64,000 bases of DNA, taken from the NCBI GenBank assembly GCA_022508445.1, contig JAFLVG010000006.1, positions 1 to 64,000 of the forward strand, written 5' to 3'. The translations under genes were made by a program, and so were the position numbers. A model generated the notes under the pieces. It made no database searches. It had not been told where the DNA came from and saw nothing but the letters and a program-made list of their open reading frames with translations. This stretch comes from Clostridiales bacterium (GTDB lineage Bacteria; Bacillota; Clostridia; Christensenellales; Pumilibacteraceae). Positions 9,287 through 18,368 of the stretch are shown piece by piece (the first letter of the stretch is position 1; each line of letters opens with the position of its first letter).

Positions 9287-10018
9287 TTATAAAAGCGTGT
9301 TGACCAAGTCATCCATATCGTACAGGGCAGGAGGTGCGGACAGCAAAAAGTCCGCGGCTTTGTACGCGCCTTGGGCAAACAGCTTGCGGCTTCTTGCCGA
9401 GTGCGAGATTGTGACAATCTCGTCGTCGCCGTAGAATCCTATTTCGTGTTCGCCTATGACTCCGCCGCCGCGAACGGACGTTATACCGAGTTCGCCGTGA
9501 TTGCGTTTTCCGTTGCGATTTATCACTTGATGTTCGGAAGAAGCAAGTGCGTCTGCAAGAAGTAGCGCCGTACCCGACGGACTGTCCGCTTTTTGATTGT
9601 GGTGCTTTTCGACGATCTCGATATCGAAGCTGTCGCCGAGTATTGCCTGCGCCGTTTTTGCCGCCGCTTTCATTGCGGCAATCCCAAGGCTCATATTGCC
9701 GGAGCGAAGCAGGGGAACTTTTTTTGAAAGCTCGGAAATAACTTCAAGCTCGCTTTTGGTGTAACCCGTCGTCGCAATAACCGCAGGAACGCCTCGGCCG
9801 GATGCGAGCTCAACGAGAGCGGCAAGCGTTTGAGGCCGTGAAAAATCGATAATAACGTCAAACGGAACGTCGATTTTTTGTACGTCCGAGAACGTCGGTA
9901 TATCGGCATTGGGCGCAACGTCAAACCCACCGGTTATTTCGTAACCGCAGTCCTTGGCGCACTCCGTGAGCATTTTGCCCATTTTGCCGTTTAGTCCGAA
10001 AATAAAAGCCTTTTTCAT
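9287..10018 (-). CDS. dapB: 4-hydroxy-tetrahydrodipicolinate reductase
   Basis: 243 residues, normal length. An N-terminal NAD(P)-binding motif (GLNGKMGKM), the ATTGY segment, and the substrate-binding/catalytic motif EKHHNQKADSPSGTA are present. The enzyme reduces the DapA product with NAD(P)H on the way to diaminopimelate and lysine, in the cytoplasm. It is the last gene of asd-dapA-dapB, 11 bases after dapA, and ends at a shared terminator. Confidence 0.97.
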   Translation of the reverse strand: MKKAFIFGLNGKMGKMLTECAKDCGYEITGGFDVAPNADIPTFSDVQKIDVPFDVIIDFSRPQTLAALVELASGRGVPAVIATTGYTKSELEVISELSKKVPLLRSGNMSLGIAAMKAAAKTAQAILGDSFDIEIVEKHHNQKADSPSGTALLLADALASSEHQVINRNGKRNHGELGITSVRGGGVIGEHEIGFYGDDEIVTISHSARSRKLFAQGAYKAADFLLSAPPALYDMDDLVNTLL

Positions 10019-10029
10019 TTAGATACTTC

Positions 10030-10911
10030 CTAAATAAGCCCGACTTCTTTCATGGCGGCGGACAGCCTTGCAACATGCTCGGGTTCGAGCTCGGTGAGAG
10101 GAAGACGGGGAACGCCAACCTCAAACCCAATGAGCTGCATGGCTTTCTTTACGGGGATGGGGTTGACCTCGCAGAACAGACTGTGAATAAACTCGCTGAG
10201 CTTGAATTGAAGAGCGCGCGCAGACTTATAGTCGTTTTTCATGCAAAGCTCCGTAAGCTCGCTCATGTACTTGGGCGCAGGGTTTGCAGCCACCGAAATA
10301 ATGCCCAAACAGCCGAGCGCCATGGCAATGGTGGTCAAACTGTCGTCGCCGCAGTACATGTCAAAGCCCGTTTCGAGGCAGACCTTTGCCGCGTCTTGGA
10401 ATTGGTCGATGTCGCCGCTCGCTTCCTTAATGCCTATGATTCCGTCGATTTTGGCAAGCTCGGCAATCGTTTTCGGCAAGATGTTCACGCATGTGCGCGT
10501 GGGTACATTGTAAACGATGACGGGAGATCCGACCTTTGCGACGGCTTTATAGTGTTCCACAATGCCGCGCTGTGTGCATTTGTTGTAGTAGGGTGTAACT
10601 ACGAGTACGGCGTCGGCACCGAGCGATTTTACCGTTTTTGCGCGTTCGCAGGCAACGGCGGTGCTGTTGCTTCCTGCGCCTACAATGACGGGCACTCTGC
10701 CTGCGGCTTTTTTGACGACGAACTCGATGCCTCTTTTGTATTCGTCGGTCGTGACCGTTGCCGGTTCACCCGTTGTGCCGAACGGTATGAGGGCGGACAC
10801 GCCGCCCGAAATCAAATGCTCGATATAGCGTTCGAGAACATTGTAATCGATATTTCCGTCTTTGCCGAACGGCGTGACCATTGCCGCGCCGACGCCGGTG
10901 AAAAGTGCCAT
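10030..10911 (-). CDS. dapA: 4-hydroxy-tetrahydrodipicolinate synthase
   Basis: 293 residues, the usual length. Motifs: GTTGEPATVTTDE (pyruvate/aldehyde site), TPYYNKCTQRG with the catalytic Tyr, YNVPTRT, and the Schiff-base Lys in IIGIKEASGD. It condenses pyruvate with aspartate semialdehyde, the committed step of lysine/DAP synthesis. It lies between asd and dapB on the same strand, which fits one operon. Confidence 0.97.
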   Translation of the reverse strand: MALFTGVGAAMVTPFGKDGNIDYNVLERYIEHLISGGVSALIPFGTTGEPATVTTDEYKRGIEFVVKKAAGRVPVIVGAGSNSTAVACERAKTVKSLGADAVLVVTPYYNKCTQRGIVEHYKAVAKVGSPVIVYNVPTRTCVNILPKTIAELAKIDGIIGIKEASGDIDQFQDAAKVCLETGFDMYCGDDSLTTIAMALGCLGIISVAANPAPKYMSELTELCMKNDYKSARALQFKLSEFIHSLFCEVNPIPVKKAMQLIGFEVGVPRLPLTELEPEHVARLSAAMKEVGLI

Positions 10912-10969
10912 TGTCTACCTCGAAAAATTTAAATTCTTTTTATTGTATGAGCTTTAATAAAAGCATATG

Positions 10970-11962
10970 TTAAACGCGCGAATGCAATAGCTCCGCTATT
11001 TGTACGGCGTTTGTTGCCGCGCCTTTTCTGATGTTATCCGCAACAACCCAGAGGTTGAGACCGCTATCCACAGATTTATCCTCGCGCACTCTGCCTACGA
11101 AAACCTCGTCGCGGCCTTCGGCGTTTATCGGCATGGGGTACACGTTGTTTTGCGGATCGTCGCACAAGACCACGCCCTTTGCGTTTTTAAGCACTTCGAG
11201 CGCGGCGGCTCTTGTGACGGGATTATAAAACTCGACGTTTATGCTCTCGCTGTGACCGTAGTAAACGGGAACACGTGCGGTGGTCGCCGTTATGCGCAAA
11301 GCTTCGTCGCCGAGGATTTTGCGCGTTTCGTTGACCATTTTGAGCTCTTCCTTCGTGTAGCCGCTTTCCGTAAACACGTCTATGTGCGGAAGCACGTTAA
11401 ATGCAATCGGGTGGGGGAATTTTTTGGGCGGCTGACCGTTTACGCCGTTTGTCAGATCGTCGTAACCCTGCCGACCTGCGCCCGAAACCGCTTGGTATGT
11501 AGAATAAACAATGCGCTTGATTTTGAATGCGTCGTGTAAAGGCTTCAATGCGACAACCGCCTGAATGGTGGAGCAGTTGGGGTTTGCGATAATGCCGTTA
11601 TGTGCAAACGCCGCTTCGGGATTGACCTCCGGCACGACGAGCGGAACGGACTTATCCATGCGCCAATAGCTCGAATTGTCTATCGCAACGCCGCCGCATT
11701 CGGCAAAAACAGGTGCGTAGCGCTTTGAGACGTCGCCGCCTGCCGAAAATATGGCGTACTTGACCGCCGCTTTTTTTATGTTTTCGTCCGAGAGCAGCTC
11801 GACGGTATAAGTTTTTCCGCAGTACTGCATTTTTGTGCCTGCGCTACGCTCCGACGCAAAAAGATGCAGCTCGCTTATTGGGAAATTGCGTACTTCGAGG
11901 ACTTTGAGCATCATTCTGCCCACGAGTCCGGTAGCACCGACAACAGCAACTTTTTCTCTCAT
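10970..11962 (-). CDS. asd: Aspartate-semialdehyde dehydrogenase
   Basis: 330 residues. The N-terminal Rossmann motif is VGATGLVGRMMLKVL; the catalytic Cys lies in ANPNCSTIQ, and the active-site region RVPVYYGHSESINVEF carries the conserved His. It makes the aspartate semialdehyde used by DapA and by the threonine/methionine branch. First gene of the operon. Confidence 0.97.
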   Translation of the reverse strand: MREKVAVVGATGLVGRMMLKVLEVRNFPISELHLFASERSAGTKMQYCGKTYTVELLSDENIKKAAVKYAIFSAGGDVSKRYAPVFAECGGVAIDNSSYWRMDKSVPLVVPEVNPEAAFAHNGIIANPNCSTIQAVVALKPLHDAFKIKRIVYSTYQAVSGAGRQGYDDLTNGVNGQPPKKFPHPIAFNVLPHIDVFTESGYTKEELKMVNETRKILGDEALRITATTARVPVYYGHSESINVEFYNPVTRAAALEVLKNAKGVVLCDDPQNNVYPMPINAEGRDEVFVGRVREDKSVDSGLNLWVVADNIRKGAATNAVQIAELLHSRV

Positions 11963-12019
11963 TGTTTGTTAGCCTCCGACGAATAAACAATCGTCATTAA
12001 ACCTATATTTTCGTCATCT

Positions 12020-12049
12020 ATATTATCATTTTATGCTCGGCGCTGTCAA
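12020..12049 (-). promoter_or_regulatory. Promoter of the asd-dapA-dapB operon
   Basis: On the minus strand TTGACA (12044-12049) is followed after 18 bases by TAATAT (12020-12025), 57 bases before the asd start. No lysine riboswitch is visible in this short leader. Confidence 0.7.
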
Positions 12050-12154
12050 GCGTATCACACCACCGCAAGCAGTGCCGAAAAAGGCAATATCACTATTTTC
12101 AAAAAGAATGCGGTTTTACTTGAAAAAATAAGCACAAGGTGATATAATGCAATC

Positions 12155-13276
12155 ATGGATAGTGTGTCTTTACAATACTTGACCGATACTCGGCGCAAAT
12201 TACATTCTCTTGCCGAGCTGTCGGGCAAAGAGTATAAAACGTCTGAGTTTATCGTAAGCGAATTAAAACGCTTTGGGTACAAGCCCAAAACGATAGGCAC
12301 CGGCGTGTACTGCGACGCAGGTAAAGGCAATAATCGGATTGCGTTCAGGGCCGATATAGACGCACTGCCCATTACGGAGAACGTCGGTTCTACTGGCATG
12401 CACGATTACGCCGCTCAAAGCGGAGTTATGCACGCGTGCGGTCACGACGGGCATACCGCAAACCTTCTCAATGTGGCGCGTATTGTGGGCGGCAAGAGCA
12501 AAACGCCGTTGCGCTTTATTTTCCAGTTCGGCGAAGAGGGCGAGGGCGGCAGTCAGGTGATGATCGACGAAGGCGTTTTGGACGGTGTCAGCGAAATTTA
12601 CGCGCTTCATCTCTGTCCGGAAATAGAGCAAGGCAAGATCGGTTACTGCTACGGCAGTATGTTCGCCGGGTGCTGCGAGTTCGACATAGACGTGACGGGA
12701 AAAGCTTGTCACTGTGCAACGCCGTCGCTCGGTGCAGACGCCGTAAGAGCGTCCGTCGAAATTGCGGAGAAAGCGTTTAATGTGGCGCAGAATCACGGAC
12801 TGCTCTTGAATCTCGGCAAGGTGTCGGGCGGCTTGGTGAGAAATGTCGTTGCAGATTCGTGCAAGTCCGAGTACACTTTGAGATTTTACGACATGGCAAA
12901 GTGCGAAGCGGCAATGCTGGACATAGAGCGCGCTGCGCTTAACGCTGACGACGCCTACGGAACAAATCACACGCTTATAAGCAGGGGCGTGTATCCGCCG
13001 CTTATAAATTCCGCACTCGCGGTTGACAAGGTCAGAAGCGTTATGAAAGGCCGTTGTATCGCGGTCGAGCCGAGATATACGGCGGAGGATTTTTCTAATT
13101 ATCTGCTTAAAATTACGGGCTGTATGGTATGGCTTGGAGTGCGCGCGGAGGGACACACTTCTCCTCTTCACAGCGAATGTTTTTCTTTCGATGAAAGCGC
13201 ACTGCTTACGGGTACGGAGTTATTTATGAAGCTGATAGAGGCTTCCGCCGAGGTAAATAGGAGAACAAATGGCTAA
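12155..13276 (+). CDS. M20-family amidohydrolase (N-acyl amino acid/peptide deacylase)
   Basis: 373 residues, the M20D amidohydrolase layout: FRADIDALPI, metal-binding HACGHDGHTA, the acid-base and metal pair in GEEGEGG, ALHLCPEI, and a C-terminal metal ligand His in HTSPLHSECF. Members remove acyl groups from amino acids or open small peptides and need divalent metal. It is divergent from the dap operon, so N-acetyl-diaminopimelate deacetylase is a possibility, but that is only positional. The next gene overlaps its 3' end by 8 bases, which fits co-translation. Confidence 0.85.
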   Translation: MDSVSLQYLTDTRRKLHSLAELSGKEYKTSEFIVSELKRFGYKPKTIGTGVYCDAGKGNNRIAFRADIDALPITENVGSTGMHDYAAQSGVMHACGHDGHTANLLNVARIVGGKSKTPLRFIFQFGEEGEGGSQVMIDEGVLDGVSEIYALHLCPEIEQGKIGYCYGSMFAGCCEFDIDVTGKACHCATPSLGADAVRASVEIAEKAFNVAQNHGLLLNLGKVSGGLVRNVVADSCKSEYTLRFYDMAKCEAAMLDIERAALNADDAYGTNHTLISRGVYPPLINSALAVDKVRSVMKGRCIAVEPRYTAEDFSNYLLKITGCMVWLGVRAEGHTSPLHSECFSFDESALLTGTELFMKLIEASAEVNRRTNG

Positions 13277-14519
13277 AACCGAAAAAAAGAAAAAGAAGGG
13301 AATTGTTCAGCGCATGATGTTCGGGGACGACACAAAACCCGATCTCACGCCCGAACGAATGAAAATGTCCAAGTGGGCGATGTTCAAGTTTTTGTTCTTC
13401 CACCGCTTCGGCACAATGGTTTTGCTCAATATTTTGACGGCGCTGTTTGCGATTCCGGCAGTGCTTGTGATTCTTCTGTTTTACATGAACACGGCGATTG
13501 CGTCCGGTTATATACCGTATTCCGGGAATATCGGCATAGGATATCCGATTGTCACGGACGCGGTCAGACAGGGCATGTTGACGTCGTTTACCTACCAAAC
13601 GACCGAATTTTTATTGCTTGTGCCGTGCATAGCCGTATTCGCGCTCGGCGTGGCAGGCAATTTGTACGTCATGCGCAAGCTCGTCTGGGAGGAACCCACG
13701 CACACGGCTCGGGACTTTTTCCGCGGCATTAAGAAGTGTTGGCTGCCCGCCATTTCGATAGGCATAGTTTTCGGACTCACTCTGCTTTTCTTGGTATTCT
13801 CATTAGGATATTTCGACGTTTACAATTTGCCGTCGGCATTAAAGGTGTTTTCGATTATACTGTCGATATTGTTGTTTATTTTCATTATTCTTTTTACTTC
13901 GTTCTTCATGACGCAAAACGCCGCTTTTAAAATGCGGCCGATGGTGCTTATTCGCAATTCCTTCCTGTTTGTGGTCGGAACGCACTTGCAGTCGATTTTC
14001 ATGATCGGCTTGGGACTTCTTCCCGTATACTTGATGTTTATACCTGGGATTACCATGATTCTGGTCATGGTATACTTCTTTCTCGGTTTTTCCTTTTCGA
14101 CGCTTGCGATAACGGTTTACTGTCATCACTGCTACGAGAAGTTCTTGTACAGCAAGATCGAGGACAAGCCGTCCACGGCGTATTTCAAGCGGCAAAACGA
14201 GTTTGCTGAAAGCAGAGAAAAAGAAAAGAAGAAATCTGCCGCACCGTATAAAAATCCCAAAAAACGTAAAAGGTCAATTGACGAGGGTGCGTCGATTACG
14301 CCGCTTACACCCACGTTCCGCCGCGAGGATTTGGAGCGTCTTGAACAAGAACACTTGATGGTGATGAAAGAAAGCGAGGATTGTGACGTAGATCCGTCCG
14401 AAATCGAGATAGATGCTCCCGAGAACGTGGCGGCGGCAAATGTGGGCGGTGATTTCGCGCCTACCGATACCAAATTGAAAGACGGAAGCGGCGACGCCGA
14501 CGTCAAGGACGAGCAATAG
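13269..14519 (+). CDS. DUF624/YesL-like multispanning membrane protein
   Basis: 416 residues. A basic N-terminus is followed by about six hydrophobic helices between residues 40 and 285, then a charged cytoplasmic tail (290-416). The segments LNILTALFAIPAVLVILLF and ARDFFRGIKKCW resemble the YesL/DUF624 family, whose function is unknown. It overlaps the amidohydrolase gene and is followed two bases later by the TPR gene, so it is in the middle of a run of same-strand genes. Confidence 0.6.
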   Translation: MAKTEKKKKKGIVQRMMFGDDTKPDLTPERMKMSKWAMFKFLFFHRFGTMVLLNILTALFAIPAVLVILLFYMNTAIASGYIPYSGNIGIGYPIVTDAVRQGMLTSFTYQTTEFLLLVPCIAVFALGVAGNLYVMRKLVWEEPTHTARDFFRGIKKCWLPAISIGIVFGLTLLFLVFSLGYFDVYNLPSALKVFSIILSILLFIFIILFTSFFMTQNAAFKMRPMVLIRNSFLFVVGTHLQSIFMIGLGLLPVYLMFIPGITMILVMVYFFLGFSFSTLAITVYCHHCYEKFLYSKIEDKPSTAYFKRQNEFAESREKEKKKSAAPYKNPKKRKRSIDEGASITPLTPTFRREDLERLEQEHLMVMKESEDCDVDPSEIEIDAPENVAAANVGGDFAPTDTKLKDGSGDADVKDEQ

Positions 14520-14521
14520 GT

Positions 14522-16726
14522 TTGATAACCGAATTCGATAAAAGCCGCATTGTCGCGCATTATAAACGTGAGTTCAAAGAGCAGCTTGCAAACAACAACT
14601 ACGAGAACGCGCTCGATTTGCTGTTGAAATTTCACGATGAAACGAACGATCCCGATTTTCACAAGGCGTGCGGCATGCTGTACTTGCTGATGTCGCAGGA
14701 CAGCGACGACAACGAGTTTTTGACTCTCGCGTTTCGCGAATTCATGATGTACGTGCGCGAGCATCCCGATTGCACGGAGGTATACCGCGACATACTCGCA
14801 ACCGCGCTGTTGCGTCGCGATCCGGTGTCAATTATCGAGTGCGCAGAATGGATCAGAAAAAGAGGTCAGAACGTAGATGCGATGATGTCCGAGATCGCCG
14901 AAACGGGTATCGATCCGTACTCCGGCGAATCGGAGTTTCTTTATCTCGACGATATGTTCGAGGCAGGTGAATTCGGCACGATAGATCCCATGTACGTCGC
15001 AAAAACAAGCGATGACGGTGAAGATGACGGCATACACGCCGAACAGGAAAAAAGATCAAAAATAATAGCTTTTCGCGGAGCACCGGAATCTCACAAGCGC
15101 GAAAGCGTATTGCCGCAAAACACCGAAAATACAACGGGGCATGGGAATATCGCAGGGCGCGCGCATCAAAGCGACGGCGAGCCTTTAAGCGACGACCTAT
15201 CAATTTCGCGCGATTCCGACAGCGAGGACAAGAACGAACTTTCGAGTGATGCGAACGTCGGGGACGTGATTGTCGAAATGCTTGAACGGTTTTGCGACGA
15301 GTTTGGTTTGGAAAGCAACGATTTGGACGTTGCCTCCGTCATTCAGTACGCACTCAAAGGACACAACAATACAGCGTTGCTTCCGCCCGAGCTTCGGGCA
15401 GGTATAGCGCTTCGCAATGCGGAGAAGCACTGCGAAAAGGGCGAGTTCGACGAGGCAATCGCCGAGCTTAATAAGATAGACAACGACGGCGGCAATGTTT
15501 ATTACTGTGCGGAATGTGTGCGCGCATATATATTTACCGAAACGAATAGGCTCGATGAAGCCGAAGCGTCGCTCAAAAATGCGCTTCGGATAAATCCGCA
15601 CGGTGCGCTTGCCGGCACGCTTATGTGCAATATTTGCGAAATCGAAAACAGATACGCCGAGATACCGCAAATTCTCAAAAACATCGATGTTGCGGACTTT
15701 ATCGATGCCGACCATGTGTACAGCGCAATGCGCATGGCGATGAAATATTGCGAAACGGACGACGTTCTCGATCTTGCCGAGGACTATATCGACGAGTACA
15801 ATATTTTGGATATTCGTCAGCTTTACGCTCAAATTCTGTACAACAGCGGCGACCGCGAAAATGCTGTCGAGGAGTTACGACTGTTGTCGCGCATATTCTA
15901 CGACGACTTCAACACGCAGTACTACTACTTGGCGGCAAAGTCGGGGATGGACGCCTTGCCGGAAGGCGAAGAAGTGCCGCAAAAAGTTCTCATCGGCATG
16001 GTCGATAACGTCACAAAGTTGGCAAGTTCCGAAAAACTAACCGACGACGTAATTGACAGCGACATTTTCAAGTATTCCCTCGAAGTGTTTTTGACGCTCG
16101 AATACCGTCAGGAAAAAAAGATATTGCTGTTGATGTTCGACGCTTTGAGAAAGCTCGCAAAAGAGATCAAGCTGGAACAAAGAATGCGCGACGCGCTTGT
16201 TTCGCCGTATGTAGAGCCTCTCGTAAAGGCGGTGATTTTGTCAGAGCTACTCATGCGCGGCGACGAGTTTTTGTTGACGATTTCGTACCGCCCGATATCT
16301 GACGATCAAGTATCTACGTTAGGCGACGGTTATTCGTCGGGCTGTTACACCGCGTATGCGTTCGTTCTTATACTTGCGGAAAAATCGGTTAAGCGGCTCA
16401 TTGAGACAGTAAAATCTATTCAGCCTGTCCTGTCTTGTTCGGAATTTTACGATCGGTCGGATTGTGATGTGAACAGCGCTTTGAATGTTGAGCGCGATAT
16501 TGCATACTACCTGATAAAGACAATCAAGCACTCGGCAGGTCGAGGCGAGTTTAAAGGCGACGACCGCTTGGAGTATGCGCTGGGATTTGCTTCAAAGGCC
16601 GCCGCAAACAAGGCGTATTCACGAATTGCCGCAAAGCTCGACGGAGCGGTTGCGGACGTTGTAGCCCCCGAAACGCCCGAAAAAAGAAAACACTCGAAAG
16701 GAGAAACATTAAATGAGCGACAATAA
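14522..16726 (+). CDS. TPR-type repeat protein, 734 aa
   Basis: A cytoplasmic, acidic helical-repeat protein. Repeats are seen in NYENALDLLLKFHDETNDP, KGEFDEAIAELNKIDND, RLDEAEASLKNALRINP and NSGDRENAVEELRLLSRIF, with an acidic disordered linker at about 160-240. The TTG start at 14522 follows the previous stop directly; no ATG fits better. The 14-base overlap with the next gene and shared strand suggest an operon of proteins that act together. A scaffold role is inference only. Confidence 0.65.
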   Translation: MITEFDKSRIVAHYKREFKEQLANNNYENALDLLLKFHDETNDPDFHKACGMLYLLMSQDSDDNEFLTLAFREFMMYVREHPDCTEVYRDILATALLRRDPVSIIECAEWIRKRGQNVDAMMSEIAETGIDPYSGESEFLYLDDMFEAGEFGTIDPMYVAKTSDDGEDDGIHAEQEKRSKIIAFRGAPESHKRESVLPQNTENTTGHGNIAGRAHQSDGEPLSDDLSISRDSDSEDKNELSSDANVGDVIVEMLERFCDEFGLESNDLDVASVIQYALKGHNNTALLPPELRAGIALRNAEKHCEKGEFDEAIAELNKIDNDGGNVYYCAECVRAYIFTETNRLDEAEASLKNALRINPHGALAGTLMCNICEIENRYAEIPQILKNIDVADFIDADHVYSAMRMAMKYCETDDVLDLAEDYIDEYNILDIRQLYAQILYNSGDRENAVEELRLLSRIFYDDFNTQYYYLAAKSGMDALPEGEEVPQKVLIGMVDNVTKLASSEKLTDDVIDSDIFKYSLEVFLTLEYRQEKKILLLMFDALRKLAKEIKLEQRMRDALVSPYVEPLVKAVILSELLMRGDEFLLTISYRPISDDQVSTLGDGYSSGCYTAYAFVLILAEKSVKRLIETVKSIQPVLSCSEFYDRSDCDVNSALNVERDIAYYLIKTIKHSAGRGEFKGDDRLEYALGFASKAAANKAYSRIAAKLDGAVADVVAPETPEKRKHSKGETLNERQ

Positions 16727-17543
16727 AGAGCTGTACTATATCGATTTCGATAAGCTTTTCGAAAACTATGCGGATAAGTATTACAACGAGCATAAATACG
16801 AATATTCGTCGCCCGAGGACTACGCGCGGCGCGATCTCGACCATGTCTATCACATGTGGGAAAAATCACCGCAAGTCGCGCTCGGCGGTATTTCTCCGTC
16901 GGAGTTTTTCGGTCGCATACCCAAAGACGAGCTTATCGACATTTTAAAGGGCTCGTGCGTGGGCGATCTCAATCCCTGCTCGCTGTTGTTCGACCGCATA
17001 GCGTCGGAGCCGTCGTTATTGAACGATCTCGTCAAGCTTGCAAAGAAGGCGACGGATGAAAAACTGCTTGCGGTTACCGTAAGCTTAGTAATCGAGCTTG
17101 GCGGCGCGGACGACGGGTTTTATCTCGACATGATAGACCGCGACATAGACAGTGACATCAAAGAGATTTGCACGGAAGTGCTTTGCGAACATGCGGAGAG
17201 GGTTAAGGAAGAGTTGCTTTCTCGCGCTCAAAAAACGGACGAGATAGAAAAGAAAGAACTGTACGCCGAAGTGCTTACGTTCTGCAAGCCCGGTGACGAC
17301 AGAATACTCGCACTGCTTCGGTATCTTCTTGCAAACGATCAAAAAGTTCCGTACATAGTTGCGCTCATTGGCAGATACGGCGACGACAGGGCGTGCGCCG
17401 ATTTGTATAAGCTGATAGATACTTGCAGCTTTGCGGAGTTTCTCGAAATACGAAATTCTATCGAGATGATGGGCGGCACGGTTGACGAGCACTGCCGCGA
17501 TTTTACAAACGATCCGTTATATAAATCTTATTACGGCTTATAA
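16713..17543 (+). CDS. Helical-repeat (HEAT-like) protein of unknown function
   Basis: 276 residues, soluble and acidic. A Tyr/Asp-rich N-terminus (YYIDFDKLFENYADKYYNEH) is followed by alpha-helical repeats that look HEAT-like (LLNDLVKLAKKATDEKLLAV, DDRILALLRYLLANDQ, DDRACADLYKLID). The ATG has a strong GAAAGGAG site inside the end of the TPR gene. No catalytic motif was found. Confidence 0.65.
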   Translation: MSDNKELYYIDFDKLFENYADKYYNEHKYEYSSPEDYARRDLDHVYHMWEKSPQVALGGISPSEFFGRIPKDELIDILKGSCVGDLNPCSLLFDRIASEPSLLNDLVKLAKKATDEKLLAVTVSLVIELGGADDGFYLDMIDRDIDSDIKEICTEVLCEHAERVKEELLSRAQKTDEIEKKELYAEVLTFCKPGDDRILALLRYLLANDQKVPYIVALIGRYGDDRACADLYKLIDTCSFAEFLEIRNSIEMMGGTVDEHCRDFTNDPLYKSYYGL

Positions 17544-17557
17544 TAGTAAGAGAGATT

Positions 17558-18283
17558 ATGTCAAAAATCATAACATTAAACGACGTAAAGGAAAACGAAG
17601 AATTCAGAAGCCTAATCGAGGCGAGCAACAACAGTCTGAAAGTGCTCGGGTATACCGAACACGGGATTAGGCATGTCGGGTACGTTTCAAAAACGACCGC
17701 CAATATTTTGAGTACGCTCGGATACGATGAGCGCACGGTGGAGCTCGGCGCGATAGCAGGCTGGATACATGATATAGGTAACGCGATAAACCGTGCCCAC
17801 CACGGTCTTACAGGCTCGCTCCTCGCTTACGATATTCTCATAAGAATGGGTATGAATGCGAACGAGGCGGCTTTGATAATCGCGGCGATAGGAAATCATG
17901 AAGAGGAAACGGGAATGCCGGTGAACGAAATCGCCGCCGCGCTCATTCTTGCCGACAAATCGGACGCGCACAGAAGCAGAGTGCGCCGCGAAACGGCAGA
18001 CCGTAAGGACATTCACGACCGCGTAAATCTTTCCATAAAAAAGAACTATCTCGCGATAGATAAACACAAAAAAACGATACGGCTTGTCATTCAAATGGAC
18101 AACACGTCGGCGACTATGGAGTATTTGCAAATTTATCTGTCTCGAATGGTGTTGTCCGAAAAGGCGGCGGCGTTTCTCGGGTATTGGTTCGAACTTGTAA
18201 TAAACGGCAACGTAATCAACCGCAGAAAGCCGGCCGCGCCCGTATACCCGAAAGCAGGCGAAACCGAGGTCAGCGAAGACTGA
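17558..18283 (+). CDS. HD-domain phosphohydrolase
   Basis: 241 residues with the HD signature: an upstream His in HGIRHVGYV, HD in GWIHDIGNAINRAHH, a later His in GNHEEE, and Asp in ILADKSDAH. Such domains hydrolyse phosphomonoesters or phosphodiesters of nucleotides using one or two metals. The substrate cannot be read from the sequence. It ends the run that begins at the amidohydrolase. Confidence 0.82.
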   Translation: MSKIITLNDVKENEEFRSLIEASNNSLKVLGYTEHGIRHVGYVSKTTANILSTLGYDERTVELGAIAGWIHDIGNAINRAHHGLTGSLLAYDILIRMGMNANEAALIIAAIGNHEEETGMPVNEIAAALILADKSDAHRSRVRRETADRKDIHDRVNLSIKKNYLAIDKHKKTIRLVIQMDNTSATMEYLQIYLSRMVLSEKAAAFLGYWFELVINGNVINRRKPAAPVYPKAGETEVSED

Positions 18284-18293
18284 TGTAATAACC

Positions 18294-18335
18294 AATAGCG
18301 CGTGGGATTGTGCGGTATCACGGTGCCGCGCTATT
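18294..18335 (+). terminator. Inverted repeat after the HD gene
   Basis: AATAGCGCG (18294-18302) pairs with CGCGCTATT (18327-18335) over a 24-base loop. The T-tract is short, so this is a weak terminator candidate. Confidence 0.45.
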
Positions 18336-18368
18336 TCTAAACACCGATTTTAAGGCATACAATATTGT

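Noticed and set aside
11963-12154. Lysine riboswitch in front of asd-dapA-dapB
   Set aside because: The leader is too short and shows no conserved lysine-riboswitch stems; only a promoter is visible.
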